A DNA stretch of 64,000 nt from Phycisphaera sp. Lineage in GTDB: Bacteria; Planctomycetota; Phycisphaerae; Phycisphaerales; Zrk34. The notes under the pieces are model-generated. The model worked only from the letters and a program-made list of their open reading frames with translations. It was not told the origin of the DNA and searched no databases. Position numbers and translations under genes: made by a program. This document shows positions 16,634-25,507 of the stretch, in pieces. The DNA is taken from the NCBI GenBank assembly GCA_016125285.1, contig WGMA01000026.1:1-64000 (forward strand), written 5' to 3'. Within the stretch, counting starts at the first letter, position 1, and every line of letters starts with the position of its first letter.

Positions 16634-17659
16634 CTAGTATCTCGGCTCTTTCGTCTCGTGCAGCACGCGCTCGATGATCTTCGCCGCGCTGATGCCCTCG
16701 CCCGTCGCCGTGTAGTTCGGCAGCACGCGGTGACGCAGCACCGGCAACGCGGCGGCACGCACGTGCTCGGCGCTCACCGCCGGCTTGCCGTCCAGCACCG
16801 CGAACGCCTTGCCCGCGAGGATCAGGTTCTGCCCGGCGCGCGGCCCGGCGCCCCACTCCACGTAACGCTTCACGAAGTCGCTCGCCTCCGCGTCGTCCGG
16901 ACGCGTCGACCGCGCGATCGACACCGCGTACTTGATCACGTGCTTCGACACCGGCATCCGACGCACCAGCTGCTGGAACGCCACCATCTGCTCCTGCGTG
17001 TAGACCCGGTCGACGTGCGTGTCGCGCGGCGCCGTCGTCGCCTCGACGATCAGCTCCTCCTCGTCACGCGACGGGTAGTCCACCCACAGGCTGAACATGA
17101 AGCGGTCCAGCTGCGCCTCCGGCAGCGGGTACGTGCCTTCCTGCTCGATCGGGTTCTGCGTCGCGATCACCACGAACGGCTTGTCCAGCGGATAGCTGCG
17201 CCCCATCGACGTGACCGTGTACTCCTGCATGCCCTCCAGCAGCGCCGCCTGCGTCTTCGGAGGCGTGCGGTTGATCTCGTCGGCCAGGATCATGTTCGCG
17301 AAGATCGGTCCCTTCATGAATCGCCACGCGCGGCTGCCGCTGCCCGACTCGTCCTCCTGCAGCAGCTCCATGCCGATGATGTCCGCCGGCATCATGTCCG
17401 GCGTGAACTGGATCCGCTTGAACGACCAGCCCAGCGCGTCGCTGAGCGTCTTGACCAGCAGCGTCTTCGCCAGCCCCGGTACGCCGACCACCAGCACGTG
17501 GCCCTCGGAAAAGATCGCCGCGAGCAGCTGCCGCACGATCTGCTCCTGGCCGATGATCACGCGGCCGATCTGCGAACGGAGGTTCGCGTAGCCCTCCGAC
17601 GCCTGCTGGAGCAGGGCCGCGTCGTCGGTCGTCAACGCTGAAGAATCGGTGATACTCAC
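16634..17659 (-). CDS. MoxR-family AAA+ ATPase (first cluster)
   Basis: The 341-residue protein has Walker A GVPGLAKT (residues 59-66), the QFTPDMMPADIIG block, Walker B ILADEINR, sensor GMQEYTV, ATQNPIEQEGTYPLPEAQLDRF, and a C-terminal lid, all typical of MoxR. MoxR ATPases are cytosolic chaperones that act with vWA proteins to mature complexes or insert metals. The GTG at 17659 is preferred because GAGG lies 5 nt upstream. An ATG at 17710 would add 17 residues without an SD. It is the promoter-proximal gene of the leftward cluster MoxR-DUF58-IVP-BatA-vWA-coiled coil-DUF4159. Confidence 0.92.
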   Translation of the reverse strand: MSITDSSALTTDDAALLQQASEGYANLRSQIGRVIIGQEQIVRQLLAAIFSEGHVLVVGVPGLAKTLLVKTLSDALGWSFKRIQFTPDMMPADIIGMELLQEDESGSGSRAWRFMKGPIFANMILADEINRTPPKTQAALLEGMQEYTVTSMGRSYPLDKPFVVIATQNPIEQEGTYPLPEAQLDRFMFSLWVDYPSRDEEELIVEATTAPRDTHVDRVYTQEQMVAFQQLVRRMPVSKHVIKYAVSIARSTRPDDAEASDFVKRYVEWGAGPRAGQNLILAGKAFAVLDGKPAVSAEHVRAAALPVLRHRVLPNYTATGEGISAAKIIERVLHETKEPRY

Positions 17660-17806
17660 GGTCGCCTCGCTTGATGGGATGAAGTCACCCGGACCTTTTA
17701 TACGCGTCATCCGCGCACGCTTCGCACCCAGATGATACCCCACCCGCGCACGATCTGTGCAATAACCGCACGCGGACGCACGACGCGGCGTGGTATCATC
17801 GATCGT

Positions 17807-19276
17807 GTGAGCAGGGACCCTGACACGCCGACCCGCGAGGACGATCACGCCGACGACGACACCGGTGCGCCGTCCGGCGAATTCACACGCCGGTCGAAGC
17901 GCGGCGTGCGGTTCTGGTGTGGCGTGATCGCGCTGGCGCTGGTCGGCGTGTACCTGCTGTGGCGCGGGGCGCTGTGGGTGCGGGTCAGCCAGGAGATCGC
18001 CGCGATCCGTGACGCCGGGCAGCCGGCCTCGGTGGCCGACGTCAACGCGTGGGTCGGCGAGGGTCCCGCGTCGGCGGACAACGCGGCGTACATCTTCAAC
18101 GACGCTTACACGCGCTTTCACCCGGCGGACGTGTGGGTCTACGACGACTCGCTGTTCGGCGCCGTGCCGATCAGCCCGCCGGACGTGACGCTCGACGCGC
18201 TGGCCTCGCCGACCGACCCGGACGACCTGGCGCGGCACGTGCGGCTGCTGGCCGACAACGCCGACACGCTGCGCCTGCTGCGTGAGGCGGCGACGAAGCC
18301 GGACTGCCGGTTCCTCACGACGCTGACGGTCACGCCGAACATCGGCATCGAGCCGATGGGCCGCGTGCGCGAGATGGCGCGGCTGCTGCAGACCGAGGCG
18401 AAGGTGGCCGCGGAGCGCGGCGACGCGGCGGGCGCGGCCGACGCGCTGATCACCGCGTGGCGCATCGGCGTGCTCATCGCGGGCGACCCTCGGCCCGAGT
18501 CGACCATGATCGCCCACGCCACGCAGACCGAGGTCGCCGGCACCGCGATGCGCGTGCTCTCCCGCGTGCAGCTCACTGACGACCAGCTCGCAAAGCTGCT
18601 CGATGTGACGGCCGACGGCGTGTCGCTCGACGACCTGCGCCGTGCCGCGATGCGCGACCGCGCCCTGTGGCTCGACGGCGTGTGGGGCGACTTCACGTTC
18701 TTCCGCGCGGAGTTCGAGTCGGGCGCGACCGGCGAGCTGCAGTGGGTCGCCTACCGGGCCGCGGGCCTGCGCGACGTCGACCGCATGATCTACCTGCAGT
18801 ACATGGCCGACGTGATCGACGAGATGTCGCGCCCCGGCCCGGACCTGGCCAAGCGCCTCGAAGACGCCGACCGCCGCGTCACCACGCTCCGCCCGGTGTG
18901 CGGCCTGACCGTGCAGAACATCTGGTCGCAGCTCGCCCTCGCCTGCCAGCAGCAGGTCGCCGCCGTGCGCGCCTTCCGTGCCGCCCTCGCCGTCGAACGC
19001 TATCGGCTCGCCGAGGGCCGCATCCCCGCTTCGCTTGCCGACGTCACGCCGCGCTACCTCGCCGCCGCACCCACCGACCCCTTCGCCGCCGGCCCGCTCC
19101 GCCTGACCCGCCAGCCCGACGCGCCCGGCTTCATCATCGTCAGCCAGGGCCTCGACCCCGCCGACCCCGACGACGACATCCGCTTCGTCGTCCGCCGCGG
19201 CAACGGTCCGCCCACACCGCTTGCGCCGCTTGCGCCTCCCGCGCCTCCCGCGTCATCGCTTCCGGTCAAGCCGTAA
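17807..19276 (+). CDS. Planctomycete membrane protein of unknown function
   Basis: The protein has an acidic N-terminal tail, one transmembrane helix (GVIALALVGVYLLWRGALWV) and a helical extracytoplasmic body of about 400 residues, including PLGPD-like and ERYRLAEGRIPASLADVTPRYLAAAPTDPF near the C-terminus. That last stretch is common in planctomycete type II secretion or pseudopilin-like proteins but does not define a function. A proline-alanine-rich tail ends the protein. The start is uncertain: GTG 17807 gives a plausible soluble N-terminus, while ATG 17732 would add 25 residues. It is divergently transcribed from the MoxR cluster. Role unknown. Confidence 0.6.
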   Translation: MSRDPDTPTREDDHADDDTGAPSGEFTRRSKRGVRFWCGVIALALVGVYLLWRGALWVRVSQEIAAIRDAGQPASVADVNAWVGEGPASADNAAYIFNDAYTRFHPADVWVYDDSLFGAVPISPPDVTLDALASPTDPDDLARHVRLLADNADTLRLLREAATKPDCRFLTTLTVTPNIGIEPMGRVREMARLLQTEAKVAAERGDAAGAADALITAWRIGVLIAGDPRPESTMIAHATQTEVAGTAMRVLSRVQLTDDQLAKLLDVTADGVSLDDLRRAAMRDRALWLDGVWGDFTFFRAEFESGATGELQWVAYRAAGLRDVDRMIYLQYMADVIDEMSRPGPDLAKRLEDADRRVTTLRPVCGLTVQNIWSQLALACQQQVAAVRAFRAALAVERYRLAEGRIPASLADVTPRYLAAAPTDPFAAGPLRLTRQPDAPGFIIVSQGLDPADPDDDIRFVVRRGNGPPTPLAPLAPPAPPASSLPVKP

Positions 19277-19627
19277 AAAATCTCAGCACGCAATCTGCGC
19301 ACGCGGGTGGGGGGCTCGACGCGTGTGGGCGCGACGTGGAATAAGCACTTACGTCGCTCGCACGCGTGCGGCGCGTTGTAACCCGCGTATTTCCGTCGAA
19401 ATCTGCCCGGCGGACGGGGCTTCGGTAGCTTTTTGACGGGGCGCGAATGGGGCAAAAAAGGGCGCTGATGGGGCGCCGCAGGGGCGCGACGGTCGCCAAA
19501 ACGGCTCGCCAGCGGCGCGAAGAGCACACCCGAAATCGGCGCAAAATCACAAGGCGTTTGGCGCGTCGCGGTCGTCGTGATCGAGTCGCGCGGCGGCGGC
19601 GGAATGAATCTGTTACAACGAGAATCG
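19277..19627. other. Noncoding gap with a diverged interspersed repeat copy
   Basis: No gene is seen. A 7-bp inverted repeat GCGACGT/ACGTCGC (19331-19337, 19351-19357) contains AAGCACTTACG, then GCACGCGTGC, TTCCGTCGAAATC (about 19391) and GGGGCGCGAATGGGGC (about 19440). The same signposts in the same order (AAGGACTTACG, ATTCGTCGAAATC, GGGGCGCGCATGGGGC) occur at about 60550-60700, so both are probably diverged copies of one repeat of about 150 bp. The copy starts about 55-65 nt downstream of a stop codon. Confidence 0.45.
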
Positions 19628-21073
19628 ATGCGAGTCTCGATCCTCATCTTCGTGACGTGCCTGTGCGTCAGCGTCGGCGTCGGTGCGGGCGCGCCGCGCG
19701 GGTCGCACGCCGCGGACAAGCCGAACATCCTGTTCATCCTCGCCGACGACCTGGCGTGGTCGGACCTGCGCTGCTACGGCCACCCGTGGCACGACACGCC
19801 GCACCTCGACGCGCTCGCGCGGCAGGGCGTGCGGTTCACCGACGGCTACGCCCCGGCGCCGATCTGCTCGGCGTCGCGCGCCGGCACGCTCACCGGACGA
19901 ACCCCCGCACGCCTCCACTTCGAGTTCGTCACCAAGGACACCGCCGGCGACCAGCACCTCGATCAGGACACGCCGCTCAGGGCCCCGCCGTACACCATCG
20001 ACCTGCCGCTCGAAGAAAAGACCATCCCCGAGTACCTCAACGCCCTGGGCTACGAGACCGGCTTCTTCGGCAAGTGGCACCTCAACAAACACTACCAGCG
20101 CTACCTCGGCTGGAGCCCGACGCACGGCCCGAAGCAGCAGGGCTTCACCGTCGCCGTCGAAGACTTCGGCAGCCATCCCTACGTGTGGGGCAAACGCGAC
20201 CCCGAGCCGATCGACACGCCCGGCGTGTTCCCCGCCGACACGATGATCGACCGCTGCGTCGCGTTCGTTCAGCAGCAGCGCGGCACGCCGTTCTTCCTGA
20301 TGGCGTCGCAGTTCTACGTGCACACGCCGGTGCGCACGCCGTGCCGCTGGCTGATCAAAAAGTACGAGGCCCGCATCCCGGCCGATTCGCCGAATCGTGA
20401 CCAACGCGTGACTTACGCCGCGTTCGTCGAGCAACTGGATCACCACGTCGGCCGCATCCTCGACGCGTTGGACGAAGCCGGGCTGCGCGACAGGACGCTG
20501 GTGGTGTTCACGTCGGACAACGGCGGGCACCCGGAGTACACGGCGAACGGCCCGCTGCGCGGCTCGAAGTGGAACACGTACGAGGGCGGCATCCGCGTGC
20601 CGTTCATCGTGCGCTGGCCGGGCCACACCGCGGCGGGGTCGACGTGCGCCGAGCCGGTGGTGGGGTACGACCTGCTGCCGACGTTCGTGGACGTCGCCGG
20701 GGGCGCGGCGACCGACGTCGACGGCGTGAGCCTCGCGCCGCTGTTCGACGACCCCACGCGCCACTTCGACCGCGCCCTGGTCTGGCACTTTCCCTACTAC
20801 CACCCCGAGTGCGGCTACCGCGACGCCCTCAAAGACGTCGGCGTCGACGACTTCGCCCTCAGCAAGACCACGCCTCAGTCCGCCATCCGCCGCGGCGACG
20901 ACAAGCTGATCTACTTCTACGAAGACCACCACGTGGAGTTGTACCACCTGAGCGGCGACACGGCCGAACAACACGACCTGCGCGAGACGCAGCCGAAGCT
21001 CGCGCAGGAACTGACGGACGAGCTGCAGAGCCGATTGAAATTGATGGACGCACGGTTGCCGGTGCGGCGGTGA
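19628..21073 (+). CDS. Exported type I sulfatase
   Basis: The 481-residue protein has a signal peptide (SILIFVTCLCVSVGVGAG) and an arylsulfatase fold: metal ligands D40-D41 in LADDLAWSD, the formylglycine motif CSASR (Cys80) followed by AGTLTGR, GKWHLNK, VVFTSDNGGHPEY and EGGIRVPFIVRWPG. These enzymes hydrolyse sulfate esters of glycans, typical of marine or gut planctomycetes. Activation needs a formylglycine-generating enzyme not seen in this window. The ATG at 19628 fits the signal peptide; ATG 19604 is possible. The substrate is not predictable. It stands alone, with noncoding regions on both sides. Confidence 0.92.
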   Translation: MRVSILIFVTCLCVSVGVGAGAPRGSHAADKPNILFILADDLAWSDLRCYGHPWHDTPHLDALARQGVRFTDGYAPAPICSASRAGTLTGRTPARLHFEFVTKDTAGDQHLDQDTPLRAPPYTIDLPLEEKTIPEYLNALGYETGFFGKWHLNKHYQRYLGWSPTHGPKQQGFTVAVEDFGSHPYVWGKRDPEPIDTPGVFPADTMIDRCVAFVQQQRGTPFFLMASQFYVHTPVRTPCRWLIKKYEARIPADSPNRDQRVTYAAFVEQLDHHVGRILDALDEAGLRDRTLVVFTSDNGGHPEYTANGPLRGSKWNTYEGGIRVPFIVRWPGHTAAGSTCAEPVVGYDLLPTFVDVAGGAATDVDGVSLAPLFDDPTRHFDRALVWHFPYYHPECGYRDALKDVGVDDFALSKTTPQSAIRRGDDKLIYFYEDHHVELYHLSGDTAEQHDLRETQPKLAQELTDELQSRLKLMDARLPVRR

Positions 21074-21131
21074 GATTCGTTGGCGGGATGGGCGGATCGA
21101 TTCGAGCCACTCTACGCGTTGCGCGCGTGGA

Positions 21132-21159
21132 TTTGAGGTTCCCCACGAATGGTGGGCGC
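21132..21159 (-). repeat. Solo IS3-type terminal repeat, inverted relative to 113-141
   Basis: The 25 nt at 21135-21159 are the exact reverse complement of 114-138, and the match extends to 21132 with one mismatch. No transposase is nearby, so this is a leftover or non-autonomous end. The rest of the 21074-21483 gap has no gene. Confidence 0.65.
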
Positions 21160-21193
21160 TAGGGGCGGTAAGATGGCCCCGAACGGCGGTTGG

Positions 21194-21276
21194 CTGTGGC
21201 AAAGGATGGAACCGACGTGCCATAGTCGTTGTGCGCTTGGACGTGATGCGCTGTGGCATGCTTTGCTTTGCCACAG
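21194..21276. repeat. Nested CTGTGGC/GCCACAG inverted repeats
   Basis: CTGTGGCAAAG (21194-21204) and CTTTGCCACAG (21266-21276) form an 11-bp perfect inverted repeat. A nested CTGTGGCA (21251-21258) pairs with TGCCACAG (21269-21276). A third GCCACAG lies near 21294. They are noncoding and may be a degraded mobile repeat. Confidence 0.5.
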
Positions 21277-21339
21277 GCACACGCGAATGGGCGGCCACAG
21301 GCATACGGCGCGGACGTGTCGATGTATTCGAAGGATTCA

Positions 21340-21373
21340 CCCTCACCCCGGCCCTCTCCCTCGAGGGAGAGGG
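21340..21373. repeat. CTCACCC/GGGAGAGG palindromic repeat (family A)
   Basis: CACCCTCACCCCGG precedes a perfect 22-bp palindrome CCCTCTCCCTC/GAGGGAGAGGG at 21352-21373. The upstream TTCGAAGGATTCACCC is shared with the copy at 52670-52710 on the opposite strand, so the repeat unit is about 55 bp. It lies 110 nt before the FAD oxidoreductase gene. Confidence 0.65.
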
Positions 21374-21483
21374 AGTTGTGGGAAGCGGTACTACGCAAAT
21401 GTGTACGTGGTGCGGGGTGTCAACACGGGGTGGTTCGGGCTCTAGGGTGAAGAACGTCACACCTGGCACACGGAGTTGGATTC

Positions 21484-22929
21484 ATGGTCAAGCCGGACGA
21501 AGCAGCGGCGTCGGACACGGGCGGAGCGGAGTCGCGTGGGACGCGGCGGGAGTTTGTGCAGATGGCGGCGGCGGGGACGGCGGGTGCGGCGTTGACGTCG
21601 ATGTCGTCGCTGGGTGGCGCGGCGGTGGCGGCGACGCCGGCGGGGAAGGCGTTGGCGCGGAAGACGATCGAGACGGACGTGCTGGTGTGCGGTGCGGGGT
21701 GCGCGGGGACGGCGGCGGCGCTGGCGGCGAGTCGGGCCGGGGCGCGGGTCGTGGTGGTGGAGAAGGCGCCGTTTGCGGGCGGGATCATCACGTGCGTGGG
21801 GCTGCCTTACTTCGACGGGATCGCGAACATCAAGGACCACCGCATCGTGACGCGCGGGATCCCGCTGGAGCTGCTGTCGAAGTCCGGCGTGTGCGCGCCG
21901 GACGCGACGCACACGCAGGTGCACAACCCGACGATCGGCAACTCGTTCGCGTTCAAGCTGCTGCTCGACCGCGAGCTGCACGCGCAGCGTGACCGGATGA
22001 CGGTGCTGTTCAACTCGTTCGCGTGCGACGTGGCGACAGCGGGCGGGCGGGTGGAGACGGTGCGCGTGGCGAACAAGGATGGATTGGTGGATGTGAGGCC
22101 GGGCGTGGTGGTGGACTGCACGGGCGACGCGGATGTCGCGGCGTGGTCGGGCGCGGCGTTCGAGCAGAACGCCGAGGTTCAGCCGCTGACGCTGCACTTC
22201 CGCATCGGCAACGTGAAGCGGACGGCGGACCTGTCGCAGAACTGCCGCAAGGCGCTGGATGAGGCGCAGCGGGACGGGGCGTTGCCGATGTACTACGGGC
22301 CGGGCGTGATGTTTTTGTATCACGACAGCGAGGTGTACATCCACGGCGTGCGTGTGCCGGCGGACCCGACGGACGCGGCGGACCTGACGCGTGCGGAGAT
22401 GCAGGGGCGTTCGGACGCGTGGGCGATGTTCGAGGCGTGGAAGCGCAGCGTGCCGGGCTTCGAGGCGTCGTACTTCATCGAGTCGTACCCGTGGATCGGC
22501 GTGCGCGAGTCGCGTCGGCTGCTGGGGCGGTACGTGCTGACGGAGGACGACCTGATGAAGGGCACGCGTTTCGACGACGCGATCGCGACGGGCTGCTGGT
22601 ACCTGGACCTGCACCCGAACAAGACGACGGTGGGCAGCGCGAACGACTTCAAGCCGCAGAAGGTGCAGCCCGAGCCGTACGACATTCCGTATCGGTCGCT
22701 GCTGCCGCGGGAGGTAGCGAACCTATTGGTGGCGGGTCGATGTCACTCGGCGACGCGCGGGGCGCACGCGTCGACGCGTGTGACGGCGACGGCGATGGCG
22801 ATGGGTGAGGCGGCGGGGCGCGCGGCGGCGATGGCGATCGCGGAGAAGAAGTCGCCGCAGGAGTTGAGCGGCGCGTCGGTGCGGCAGGCGCTGGCGGCGA
22901 GCGGTGGCGGGCCGTTCACGGCGGGGTGA
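21484..22929 (+). CDS. Tat-exported FAD-dependent oxidoreductase
   Basis: The 481-residue protein begins with a twin-arginine signal (TRREFVQMAAAGTAGAAL, RR at residues 21-22). A FAD_oxidored-type domain follows with the Rossmann motif VLVCGAGCAGTAAALAASRAGARVVVVEK (about 66-94) and the C-terminal FAD motif LLVAGRCHSATRGAHASTRVTATAMAMGEAAGRAAA. It is predicted to be exported folded with its cofactor. Substrate unknown; such proteins in planctomycetes often sit near sulfatases or DUF1501 genes. GGAG lies 8 nt before the ATG. tspO follows after 32 nt and may share the transcript. Confidence 0.85.
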   Translation: MVKPDEAAASDTGGAESRGTRREFVQMAAAGTAGAALTSMSSLGGAAVAATPAGKALARKTIETDVLVCGAGCAGTAAALAASRAGARVVVVEKAPFAGGIITCVGLPYFDGIANIKDHRIVTRGIPLELLSKSGVCAPDATHTQVHNPTIGNSFAFKLLLDRELHAQRDRMTVLFNSFACDVATAGGRVETVRVANKDGLVDVRPGVVVDCTGDADVAAWSGAAFEQNAEVQPLTLHFRIGNVKRTADLSQNCRKALDEAQRDGALPMYYGPGVMFLYHDSEVYIHGVRVPADPTDAADLTRAEMQGRSDAWAMFEAWKRSVPGFEASYFIESYPWIGVRESRRLLGRYVLTEDDLMKGTRFDDAIATGCWYLDLHPNKTTVGSANDFKPQKVQPEPYDIPYRSLLPREVANLLVAGRCHSATRGAHASTRVTATAMAMGEAAGRAAAMAIAEKKSPQELSGASVRQALAASGGGPFTAG

Positions 22930-22961
22930 CGCGGGGCGGGCAGCGCGTGTAGAGTCAGGGG

Positions 22962-23450
22962 ATGAGCACAACGAGACAGACCGTGGGGCTGGTGGTGGCG
23001 ATCGTGATCTGCTTCGCGGCGGGCGGGATCGGGAACGCGGCGACGATGCCGGAGCTGGCGGGGTGGTACGCGGGGATCGCCAAGCCGACGTGGACGCCGC
23101 CGGGCTGGGTGTTCGGGCCGGTGTGGTCGCTGCTGTACGTGATGATGGCGTTGGCGGCGTGGCAGGTGTGGCGACGCGCGGGGGCGGACGGCGCGGTGAG
23201 CGCGACGAAGCCGCTGGCGATCTTCGTGGTTCAGCTGGTGCTCAACGCGCTGTGGTCGGTGATCTTCTTCGGGATGCACGAGCCGGGCTGGGCGGCGGTG
23301 GAGCTGGCGGTGTTGTGGATCGCGATCGCCGCGACGCTGATCCTGTTCTGGCGGCGCTCGACGCCGGCGGGCGTGCTGCTGGCGCCTTACCTGACGTGGG
23401 TGAGCTTCGCGCTGCTGCTGAACATCGCGATCTGGCGGATGAACGCGTGA
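22962..23450 (+). CDS. tspO: TspO/MBR family membrane protein
   Basis: The 162-residue protein has the five-helix TspO pattern: WYAGIAKPTWTPPGWVFGPVWSLLYVMMALAAWQVW, QLVLNALWSVIFFGMHEPGWA and a C-terminal PYLTWVSFALLLNIAIWRMN. TspO proteins bind tetrapyrroles and act in stress or photo-oxidative responses; the precise role here is unknown. It follows the FAD oxidoreductase by 32 nt and converges with the sulfatase at 23492-24856. The short gap holds GCGCG/CGCGC, possibly a shared terminator hairpin. Confidence 0.9.
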   Translation: MSTTRQTVGLVVAIVICFAAGGIGNAATMPELAGWYAGIAKPTWTPPGWVFGPVWSLLYVMMALAAWQVWRRAGADGAVSATKPLAIFVVQLVLNALWSVIFFGMHEPGWAAVELAVLWIAIAATLILFWRRSTPAGVLLAPYLTWVSFALLLNIAIWRMNA

Positions 23451-23491
23451 GGGGTGTGGCGCGGTAGAGATCGCGCTTGACCCGGTTGCGA

Positions 23492-24856
23492 TCACTTCTT
23501 CGGTTTCTTCGGCTTGTCGGGTCGCTCGCCGGGCAGGCCGTAGCGTTTGCCTTCGCCGCGGACGGGCGGGGCCATGTCGGCGAGCCAGGCGTCGTGCAGG
23601 GCGGTGAGCTGTTCGACCTTGTGCGGCATCTTCTTCGACAGGTTGCTGGCTTCGGACACGTCCTTGCCGAGGTCGAACAGGCCGATGGTGGCTTTGTCGC
23701 CGACGAGTTTCCAGTCGCCGCTGCGTACGGCCCACCAGCCCTCATCGCTGCCGGACGCCCAGAAGAGGTTGCGTGCGGGCGCGGGCGTGTCGCCGCGCAG
23801 GATCGGCAGGAGGTTGATCCCGTCGAGGGGTTTGTCGGTGGGTGGGGCGACGCCGGCGGCGGCGAGCGTGGTGGGCAGGAAGTCGAGCGTGCTGACCACG
23901 GCCTGCGATTCGCCGGGCTTGAGCTGCGCGGGCCAACAGACGAGGAAGGGCACGCGGATGCCGCCCTCGTAGTCCTGGTGCTTGCCGCCGCGGAGGGGGG
24001 TGTTGTCGGCGGTCTGCGCGAGGGGGCCGCCGTTGTCGCTGACGAAGAAGAGCAGCGTGTTGTCCCACGCGCCGGTGGCCTTGAGCTGGTCGACGACGCG
24101 GCCGATGGCGTCGTCGAGCCGCTTGCCCATGGCCAGCAGCGTGTTGCGGTCGTCGTTGCCGGTGTGGAACTTCGCGATCTCGTCGGCGGGGGCCTGCAGC
24201 GGCGCGTGCACGGCGTTGAACGCGAGGTAGAGGAAGAACGGCTTGCCCTTGCTGCGCCCGATGAACGCCGCGGCGTCGTCGCCCCAGATGTCGGTGAGGT
24301 AGCCGTCGAGGTGGACGGGCTCGAGGCCGCGGTAGATCGGGTCGTTGGGGTCGTTGAGCTTGTAGTAGTCGTGGGCGCCGCGTCCGAGGAAGCCGAACAC
24401 CTCGTCGAAGCCGCGGTGGACCGGGCTCCACTGCGGGTCGGGCCCGAGGTGCCACTTGCCGATCTGCATCGACGTGTACCCGGCGGGCTTGAGGAACTGC
24501 GGGAAGATCGTCTCGGTCATCGGCAGGCCGGAGCCAGCCTCGCCGGCGGTGTAGAGTCCGCAGCGCTGCTGGTAGCGTCCGGTCATGATTCCCGCGCGCG
24601 ACACCGAGCAGACGTGCCCCGTGACGTAGCCCTGCCGGCAGATCACGCTCTGCTTGGCCAGCGCGTCGAGGTGCGGCGTGGTGATCTCTTTGGGGTGCTG
24701 GGGGTTGAACAGCACGTCGGCGTAGCCGAGGTCGTCGGCGACGATGATGACGATGTTGGGTTTGGCGGGTGCGTCGGCGGCGCGGGCGTGCGCAGCGACG
24801 AGCAGGCAGGCGACGAGCGCGGCGAGGGTCACTGCGAGGCGCGGGGTGGCGTGCAT
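23492..24856 (-). CDS. Exported type I sulfatase
   Basis: The 454-residue protein has a signal peptide (LAALVACLLVAAHARA) and a sulfatase fold with metal ligands D41-D42 in VADDLGYADV, CSVSR (Cys83) followed by AGIMTGRYQQR, GKWHLGPD, FVSDNGGP and EGGIRVPFLVCWP. The third motif position is Val instead of Pro or Ala. The cysteine and arginine are present, so formylglycine formation is still likely. It ends in a Lys/Pro-rich tail (KPKKPKK). It resembles arylsulfatase-A-like planctomycete enzymes. Substrate unknown. Confidence 0.9.
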   Translation of the reverse strand: MHATPRLAVTLAALVACLLVAAHARAADAPAKPNIVIIVADDLGYADVLFNPQHPKEITTPHLDALAKQSVICRQGYVTGHVCSVSRAGIMTGRYQQRCGLYTAGEAGSGLPMTETIFPQFLKPAGYTSMQIGKWHLGPDPQWSPVHRGFDEVFGFLGRGAHDYYKLNDPNDPIYRGLEPVHLDGYLTDIWGDDAAAFIGRSKGKPFFLYLAFNAVHAPLQAPADEIAKFHTGNDDRNTLLAMGKRLDDAIGRVVDQLKATGAWDNTLLFFVSDNGGPLAQTADNTPLRGGKHQDYEGGIRVPFLVCWPAQLKPGESQAVVSTLDFLPTTLAAAGVAPPTDKPLDGINLLPILRGDTPAPARNLFWASGSDEGWWAVRSGDWKLVGDKATIGLFDLGKDVSEASNLSKKMPHKVEQLTALHDAWLADMAPPVRGEGKRYGLPGERPDKPKKPKK

Positions 24857-24958
24857 GGCGTGGGTCCGTTTGGGGATTGAACGCTGCGGAAGGATTACGT
24901 CAGACCCAACGCCCGCGTAACGAGGAATATTGCGGAATCGGCGACGACAGGTGAAGCT

Positions 24959-25399
24959 ATGTCACTCAAGTTCCGGGGGTTGCCCATGAATCAACGTTTG
25001 AAGCGTATCGGGCTGGCGGCGGCGATCGTCCTCGTGATCGCCATCGGCGTGACGGCGTTCCTTGTGATGCGAGATGTGCACGCCAAGTCCGGTTGGATGC
25101 GGACCCAACTGCACGAGTGCGCCGTCGCCGTTGAGGCCTACGCACTCGACCACGACGGCTCGTTCCCCGAGACCGTCGACCAACTGCAACCCTATCTCGG
25201 CGTGTCGGTGGACCAGATGCTCACGCACCCGTTTACGCACGAGTCGCCCGGTTTCGAGTACCTGCGACCTTCCGGCGCGTTTCACGACACGCCTAAAGAC
25301 ACGGTCATCTTTCGCGAGTTGTGGGGCGGCGAGCCGGCCGCGAATGGGCTGGCGGTGCGACTCGACGGCGAGGTTGTCGACACGCCCGCGGTGAAGTGA
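24959..25399 (+). CDS. Small pseudopilin-like membrane protein
   Basis: The 146-residue protein has a single N-terminal hydrophobic helix (IGLAAAIVLVIAIGVTAFLVM) and a C-terminal domain with LHECAVAVEAYALDHDGSFPETVDQLQPYL, which resembles type II secretion or DUF1559-type pseudopilin C-domains. No prepilin cleavage motif is clear. AGGTGA lies just before ATG 24959; ATG 24986 with a GGGGG tract is also possible. It stands alone, divergent from the sulfatase. Function unknown. Confidence 0.6.
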   Translation: MSLKFRGLPMNQRLKRIGLAAAIVLVIAIGVTAFLVMRDVHAKSGWMRTQLHECAVAVEAYALDHDGSFPETVDQLQPYLGVSVDQMLTHPFTHESPGFEYLRPSGAFHDTPKDTVIFRELWGGEPAANGLAVRLDGEVVDTPAVK

Positions 25400-25507
25400 G
25401 GCGGACAGGTCGGCGGGCGGCTAAGCGCGTGTAACCGCGGCGGCGTGTCGAACAATCAAGTGTGTCGGCGGGGGAGCTTCAGGGACTCAACGCAGAAGGG
25501 GCACGGG

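Noticed and set aside
21074-21483. Possible small genes in the sulfatase-FAD oxidoreductase gap
   Set aside because: The frames run through the IS end and palindromic repeats and have no ribosome binding sites.
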